From the NCBI RefSeq assembly GCF_020447265.1, contig NZ_JAJADR010000003.1:558001-622000 (forward strand): DNA of 64,000 bases. Reading direction: 5' to 3'. The position numbers and the translations under genes were made by a program. Positions 59,958 through 64,000 of the stretch are shown here, piece by piece. Within the stretch, counting starts at the first letter, position 1, and each line of letters starts with the position of its first letter. The notes beneath the pieces were generated by a model. That model saw only the letters and a list, made by a program, of their open reading frames with translations. It was not told the origin of the DNA and did not search any database. The stretch comes from Hymenobacter lucidus (GTDB lineage: Bacteria > Bacteroidota > Bacteroidia > Cytophagales > Hymenobacteraceae).

Positions 59958-60884
59958 ATGGAAGCCACGTCTACCTCCACCCTAGCTATTGGCCTCGCCC
60001 TGGCCCATTCGGAACACAGCACGCCCCTGGATTCGGCCGCCCACCACGCTCCCACGGCCTGCCTGAACTGCGGCACGCTGGTACCCGAGCGGTTCTGCGG
60101 GCATTGCGGCCAGGATGCCCACCACACCCACCGCATCACGATGGCGCACATGCTGCACGAGATTCCGCATAGCATCTGGCACGTGGATAAAGGTATTCAG
60201 TACTCGCTCTGGAACATTCTGATCCGCCCCGGTACTACCATTCGGAACTACCTGGCCGGGCAGCGCAAGTACCATTTCCCGCCCTTGTCCCTGCTGTTGC
60301 TCGTGACCGGGACCTACGCCTTTATTTCCGCCGTGCTGCACATCGACTTGATGCCGCCCCGCGACCCGGCCGTGCCCGAGGCCGTATGGCAAATGCAGCA
60401 GTCGGCGACCAACTTTATGGCTAAATACATGAGTTGGGTGTACGTGGCACTGGTACCGGTAATAGCCGCCTTTGCTCGCCTGTTTCTGCGCCGGGGAGGC
60501 TACAACTACGCCGAGTGCCTCGTCATGGCAGCCTTTATCACGGCGGTCTGCAATTTTCTGACGCTGCTCGCCCTGCCGCTCGTGTACTTCTATTCCGGTA
60601 CGGCGCAGGTGCAACAAGTAAGCTATTTTGTATCCGCCATCAGCATGGGCTACGCCACCTGGGCCTACGGCTCCATGCTGGCGCATACCGGCCTGAGTTT
60701 GGTGGGCCGGCTGGTGCGGGGCTTTTTCCCCTTCGTGCTGGGGATTGTGATGCCGTTCATGCTGTTTGGAATGCTGGCAGTAGTCCTGAATTGGGGCACC
60801 TTCAAAAAGAAAGCCCAGCAGCAGCGGCTTCAGCAGGCCAAGTCCATGCCCGCGCCGGCACGCCTGGCGGTGCCCGCGCACTAA
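59958..60884 (+). CDS. DUF3667 membrane protein with zinc ribbon
   Basis: 308 residues from ATG at 59958. A zinc ribbon with CLNCGTLVPERFCGHCGQ at about 35-52 is followed by IPHSIWHVDKGIQYSLWNILIRPGTT and YLAGQRKYHFPPLSLLLL, the DUF3667 signature. About five membrane helices follow. Role unknown; restricted largely to Bacteroidota. The C-terminus is a lysine/glutamine-rich cytoplasmic tail. Confidence 0.93.
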   Translation: MEATSTSTLAIGLALAHSEHSTPLDSAAHHAPTACLNCGTLVPERFCGHCGQDAHHTHRITMAHMLHEIPHSIWHVDKGIQYSLWNILIRPGTTIRNYLAGQRKYHFPPLSLLLLVTGTYAFISAVLHIDLMPPRDPAVPEAVWQMQQSATNFMAKYMSWVYVALVPVIAAFARLFLRRGGYNYAECLVMAAFITAVCNFLTLLALPLVYFYSGTAQVQQVSYFVSAISMGYATWAYGSMLAHTGLSLVGRLVRGFFPFVLGIVMPFMLFGMLAVVLNWGTFKKKAQQQRLQQAKSMPAPARLAVPAH

Positions 60885-60907
60885 GGCTTTCCCGGCGAAG
60901 CAGGTAC

Positions 60908-60941
60908 AAAAGCCCGGCGCTGAATTCAGCGCCGGGCTTTT
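60908..60941. terminator. Perfect 34-bp palindromic terminator
   Basis: AAAAGCCCGGCGCTGAA and its exact reverse complement join at GAATTC without a loop, followed by further T. It belongs to the CGCTGAATTCAGCG group. Confidence 0.88.
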
Positions 60942-61062
60942 TGGTGAGGGCCTCAGCAGCAGTGAAAACCCGCGGTGCAACTTTTAACGCGGCAGGCGGC
61001 TCCTCCTGTTGCTTGGGGCCAGTGCCTGAGGTCAAAATCAGTCCACTCTATTACAGCCGCGT

Positions 61063-61821
61063 ATGCGTTTTATCTACCCTGCTTTTGCCCTGCTGACGCT
61101 GCTCAGCAGCTGCGACACCGAAAAGACTGCGGAGCCCACTATTGCCGGGCATATCCAACTGCGGGCCCTGGAAGGCCGCACCCCGCAGGGACGGGCCCTG
61201 TTTCTCAGCTTTCAGGATGAAGGCCAGTATGCCTGCTCCAACTATGGCCTCAGCACCGACTACCAGCGCACCGGCCCGGAGCTGAGCTTTGCCTTCAGCG
61301 GCGCCATCGAGCCAGCCGACATCTGCCTGACTTCCATTGGCCCGGCCCGCGCCCGCGTCGATATTACCACCCTGCCCGAGGGCAGCTACCCACTGCGCCT
61401 GCGGGTGGGCAGCCGCAGTACTACCGGCACACTCGAACTACAGAGCAGCTATGTGCGCCTGAGCACCGCCGACCCTAGTCTGGTGGAAGTAACGCTGCCC
61501 GAGCTGCGCTTTATGCCGGCCAAGACTATCTGGGGCGCTGCTACCACGGCTTTACCTGCCTCCCAGGTGTCGGTAGAAGTACTGCGCGACTCACTGCAGC
61601 GGTTGGGAGCCACGCCCACTACCCTGCCGCCGGGCACTTACTCGCAGGTTACCATTGGCCCCAATGGTCTGCCCGTGCCATCAGAGACTTCGCCGGGCTT
61701 TCGGTCGTTGTTGCTAGTGGCTAGTTACGCAGGTTCGGCAGAGCGTATCCAGGCGTATGTGCGGCGGGCCAATGCAGCCACCCCCGGCCTGAATCTGTCG
61801 ATCAATACGTCGGCCCTATAA
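61063..61821 (+). CDS. Hypothetical lipoprotein, beta-rich
   Basis: 252 residues with lipobox LLSSC (cysteine near residue 17). The mature part is beta-strand-rich without recognisable domain motifs (GYRTRVGSRSTTGTLELQSS-like strands). A surface or periplasmic lipoprotein of unknown function, located between two strong terminators, so monocistronic. Confidence 0.8.
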   Translation: MRFIYPAFALLTLLSSCDTEKTAEPTIAGHIQLRALEGRTPQGRALFLSFQDEGQYACSNYGLSTDYQRTGPELSFAFSGAIEPADICLTSIGPARARVDITTLPEGSYPLRLRVGSRSTTGTLELQSSYVRLSTADPSLVEVTLPELRFMPAKTIWGAATTALPASQVSVEVLRDSLQRLGATPTTLPPGTYSQVTIGPNGLPVPSETSPGFRSLLLVASYAGSAERIQAYVRRANAATPGLNLSINTSAL

Positions 61822-61846
61822 CTGTCCTACGCAAGCCGATAAAACC

Positions 61847-61882
61847 AAAAGCCCGCCGCTGACATTCAGCGGCGGGCTTTTT
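61847..61882. terminator. Intrinsic terminator, third member of the shared core group
   Basis: AAAAGCCCGCCGCTGA pairs with TCAGCGGCGGGCTTTT around a 3-nt loop. Tracts lie on both sides, serving the convergent lipoprotein and deoxyhypusine-synthase-like genes. Confidence 0.88.
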
Positions 61883-61901
61883 ACAAGATACTAAGCAGCA
61901 A

Positions 61902-62873
61902 TTACTGGCCCAATACCATGGCAAACACCAGTGGGGCCACGATGGTAGCGTCCGACTCGATGATGAACTTGGGCGTATCCTGGCCCAGCTTGCCCCAGGT
62001 GATTTTCTCGTTGGGCACGGCGCCGGAGTAGGAGCCGTACGAGGTGGTGGAGTCTGAAATCTGGCAGAAGTAGCCCCACAGCGGCACGCTGGTGCGGCCC
62101 AGGTCCTGGTGCAGCATAGGTACTACGCAGATGGGGAAGTCGCCGGCAATGCCGCCGCCAATCTGGAAGAAGCCCACTTTGCTTTCGTCGGTAGCCTGCT
62201 CGGTATACCAGCCGGCCAGGTAAATCATGTACTCGATGCCGGTGCGCACGGTGTGCACGTTCTTAATGTCGCCCGAAATGACGTGGCCGGCGAAGATGTT
62301 GCCCAGCGTGGAGTCTTCCCAACCGGGACAGATGATGGGCAGGTTTTTCTCGGCAGCAGCCAGCATCCAGCTGTCCTTGGGGTCAATCTGGTAGTACTGC
62401 TCCAGCTCGCCCGACTTGAGGATCTGGTAGAAGAACTCGTGGGGGAAGTACCGCTCGCCGGCTTTGTCGGCCTGCTCCCAGAACTTCAGAACCGAGTGCT
62501 CGAGGCGGCGCATGGCTTCCTCTTCGGGAATGCAGGTATCGGTTACGCGGTTCATGTGGCGCTCCAGCAGGGCCTGCTCGTCGGCAGCCGTCAAGTCGCG
62601 GTAGTTGGGCACCCGCTCGTAGAAGTCGTGGGCTACCAAGTTGAAGATATCCTCTTCCAGGTTGGCACCGGTGCAGCTGATGATTTGCACCTTGTCCTGG
62701 CGAATGAGTTCGGCCAGCTGGATGCCCATTTCGGCGGTGCTCATGGCCCCGGCCAGGGTAATCATCATCTTGCCACCATCAGCCAGGTGCTTGTTGTAGC
62801 CTTCGGCGGCATCAATCAGGGCAGCGGCGTTGAAGTGGCGGTAGTGGTGCTTGAGGAAGTTCGTTACGTTCAT
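61902..62873 (-). CDS. Deoxyhypusine synthase-like enzyme
   Basis: 323 residues. The fold and motifs of deoxyhypusine synthase are present: an early LADGGKMMITLAGAMSTAEMG, a central SGDIKNVHTVRTGIEYMIY and a C-terminal SYGSYSGAVPNEKITWGKLG. The catalytic lysine of the eukaryotic enzyme corresponds to K295 in WGK and is conserved. Since bacteria have no eIF5A, the enzyme may make homospermidine or a related polyamine (established for some bacterial homologues). NAD-dependent, cytoplasmic. Confidence 0.93.
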   Translation of the reverse strand: MNVTNFLKHHYRHFNAAALIDAAEGYNKHLADGGKMMITLAGAMSTAEMGIQLAELIRQDKVQIISCTGANLEEDIFNLVAHDFYERVPNYRDLTAADEQALLERHMNRVTDTCIPEEEAMRRLEHSVLKFWEQADKAGERYFPHEFFYQILKSGELEQYYQIDPKDSWMLAAAEKNLPIICPGWEDSTLGNIFAGHVISGDIKNVHTVRTGIEYMIYLAGWYTEQATDESKVGFFQIGGGIAGDFPICVVPMLHQDLGRTSVPLWGYFCQISDSTTSYGSYSGAVPNEKITWGKLGQDTPKFIIESDATIVAPLVFAMVLGQ

Positions 62874-63077
62874 CGAATCGTAGGTTCAGTAAGTGGGTGT
62901 GCGGTTTACAATCAAATAGCAACCGGGAATCGTTCAATGGCGGGGCGCTATATCCAAGATTCTGAATAGCGTACCATTGCGGCTGGGTTGCTCACAAAAA
63001 AGGTGGGGCTACGGGGCGTGTCGGGCAGAAATGCGGAGTTGGTAAAGGGGGTAGTCGGGTCGAGGTCAGCGGTGGTT

Positions 63078-63950
63078 TTAGCTTTTCAGTACTCCTTCCT
63101 TGGTCAGAAAAGCGCTGATGCGGGCCACATACAGGTCGCCAAAGGTCGTAAAATCCTCGGGCTTGCTGGTTAGGGTTGGGAAGCCGCCGAGGTGGCTGCC
63201 GGCAAACTCCACCAGCTCCCGGTGCCGCCCCTGCTGCACGAGCTGCCGGCTGTCGGCCAGGGTCGTAAAGGCATCCTGGCTACCGACCAGCACCAGCAGG
63301 GGGCATTTTACCTTGGGTAGCAGGGCCGGGTACTGCCCGGCCTGAGCGGGCAGCACAATGTCTTTGCCCTTGGCCTGCTTCACGCGGGCCACAAACTGCG
63401 CCGGGCTGGTTACAAATCCTTCCCCAATCAGGAAATCCAGCTTCTGGTCGGTGGCCACCATGGAGGCAATGATAGTGCCCATCGACAGGGACAGTACGCC
63501 CAGCCTGTGAGTTGGAAATTGCTGACGGGCGGCTTTCAGGACGGTGCGCAAGTCTTCGGCAAACTCAGCGTAGTAGAGCTGACTAGGATTGAGCGCGAAG
63601 TCGGAGCTGTGGCCGAAGCCGCGGTAGTCGAACGTGACGACCTGGTAGCCGGCCGCGCTGAGGGCCTTGGCGTGGTAGAGGAAGTTGGACATGTTGCCCG
63701 CATCCTGGTAAGCCAGCACGATGGTCACGTGCTTGTTGGCCTGGGCATCGGGTACGTAGGTCCAGGTGTTGAGAGAGGCGCCGTCAGGCGTCTTGAGCAG
63801 CCGGGCCGTGTAAGCCAGGCCCAGCGAATCGGGGGTGTAGCGGTACACTCGGTCGGGCTTGAGGGCCCAGGCCGCGTGAGAGCCGCCCAGCAGCAGGCCG
63901 AGCACCACCAGCAGCCGCGTCGCCGCCTGCTTTACTTTTCTACCCGCCAT
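63078..63950 (-). CDS. Exported alpha/beta hydrolase
   Basis: 290 residues. A signal peptide (KVKQAATRLLVVLGLLLGG) is followed by an alpha/beta hydrolase fold: the HVTIVLAYQDAGNMSNFLYHAK strand-loop, nucleophile motif VLSLSMGTII, an acid in VLVGSQDAF and a late histidine in FAGSHLGG. The pentapeptide is S-L-S-M-G rather than the full GxSxG. Likely a secreted or periplasmic esterase. Substrate unknown. Confidence 0.87.
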   Translation of the reverse strand: MAGRKVKQAATRLLVVLGLLLGGSHAAWALKPDRVYRYTPDSLGLAYTARLLKTPDGASLNTWTYVPDAQANKHVTIVLAYQDAGNMSNFLYHAKALSAAGYQVVTFDYRGFGHSSDFALNPSQLYYAEFAEDLRTVLKAARQQFPTHRLGVLSLSMGTIIASMVATDQKLDFLIGEGFVTSPAQFVARVKQAKGKDIVLPAQAGQYPALLPKVKCPLLVLVGSQDAFTTLADSRQLVQQGRHRELVEFAGSHLGGFPTLTSKPEDFTTFGDLYVARISAFLTKEGVLKS

Positions 63951-64000
63951 AAGACCTAGATTTAGTTGCGCTGGAATTGATTAGCTGGGCTGCTCAATCA

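Overview
The window looks like a stretch of chromosome from a high-GC member of the Bacteroidota, most likely Hymenobacter or a close relative in the Cytophagales. This rests on family content: a type IX secretion (T9SS) sorting tail, a Bat/VWA operon, DUF3276, DUF3822, DUF3667, DUF4126, DUF5103, DUF1573, a MauG-type peroxidase and a CarboxypepD_reg TonB-dependent receptor. Promoter boxes are of the Bacteroidota TAnnTTTG type. The genus is an inference. I see no rRNA, tRNA, CRISPR array, complete insertion sequence or prophage.

Layout. 1-2630: 3' part of a Bat operon (DUF58, membrane protein, BatA). 2791-11772: housekeeping and small conserved genes (YggS, DUF423, DUF1573, RecD-like helicase, PaaI thioesterase, DUF4126, Nudix, DUF3822, coaD), with one nonsense-interrupted ORF at 7907-8422. 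11893-21992: lipoprotein, Nudix, two metallophosphoesterases, threonine aldolase, NhaA, an AlkA-type glycosylase, a second DUF58 gene, DUF3276, YchF and a PhnA-type protein. 22075-28427: an AT-rich SUFU-domain gene, two same-length M48 proteases in tandem, a 42-bp tandem hairpin array and a DUF2157 membrane pair. 28635-36807: DUF5103, then a tightly coupled secreted operon (PhoX with T9SS tail, leucine-rich repeats, di-haem peroxidase), then a curlin-like amyloid-repeat protein. 36889-50270: ABC-F ATPase, GAF protein, exported amidase, DUF2256, an AsmA-like protein, a PAS-only protein and a TonB-dependent receptor behind three matching palindromes. 50344-63950: desaturase, RNA-ligase-like protein, a mirror-image AraC/SDR cluster, a peptidoglycan amidase, an ATP-grasp protein, DUF3667, a deoxyhypusine-synthase-like enzyme and an alpha/beta hydrolase.

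Between genes the main features are structured repeats. Composite REP-like elements have outer inverted arms and, in four cases, an internal AAAGCCCTTT/AAAGGGCTTT stem. There are several near-perfect or perfect palindromic terminators at convergent gene ends, a MITE-like element, and AATGTG-rich repeats. Several genes have the -7 box only 4-10 nt before the start codon, suggesting leaderless or near-leaderless transcripts. The best candidates for something not well described are the composite REP/terminator family, the PhoX-LRR-peroxidase operon, the triple palindrome at the TonB-dependent receptor, and the mirror-image AraC/SDR locus.
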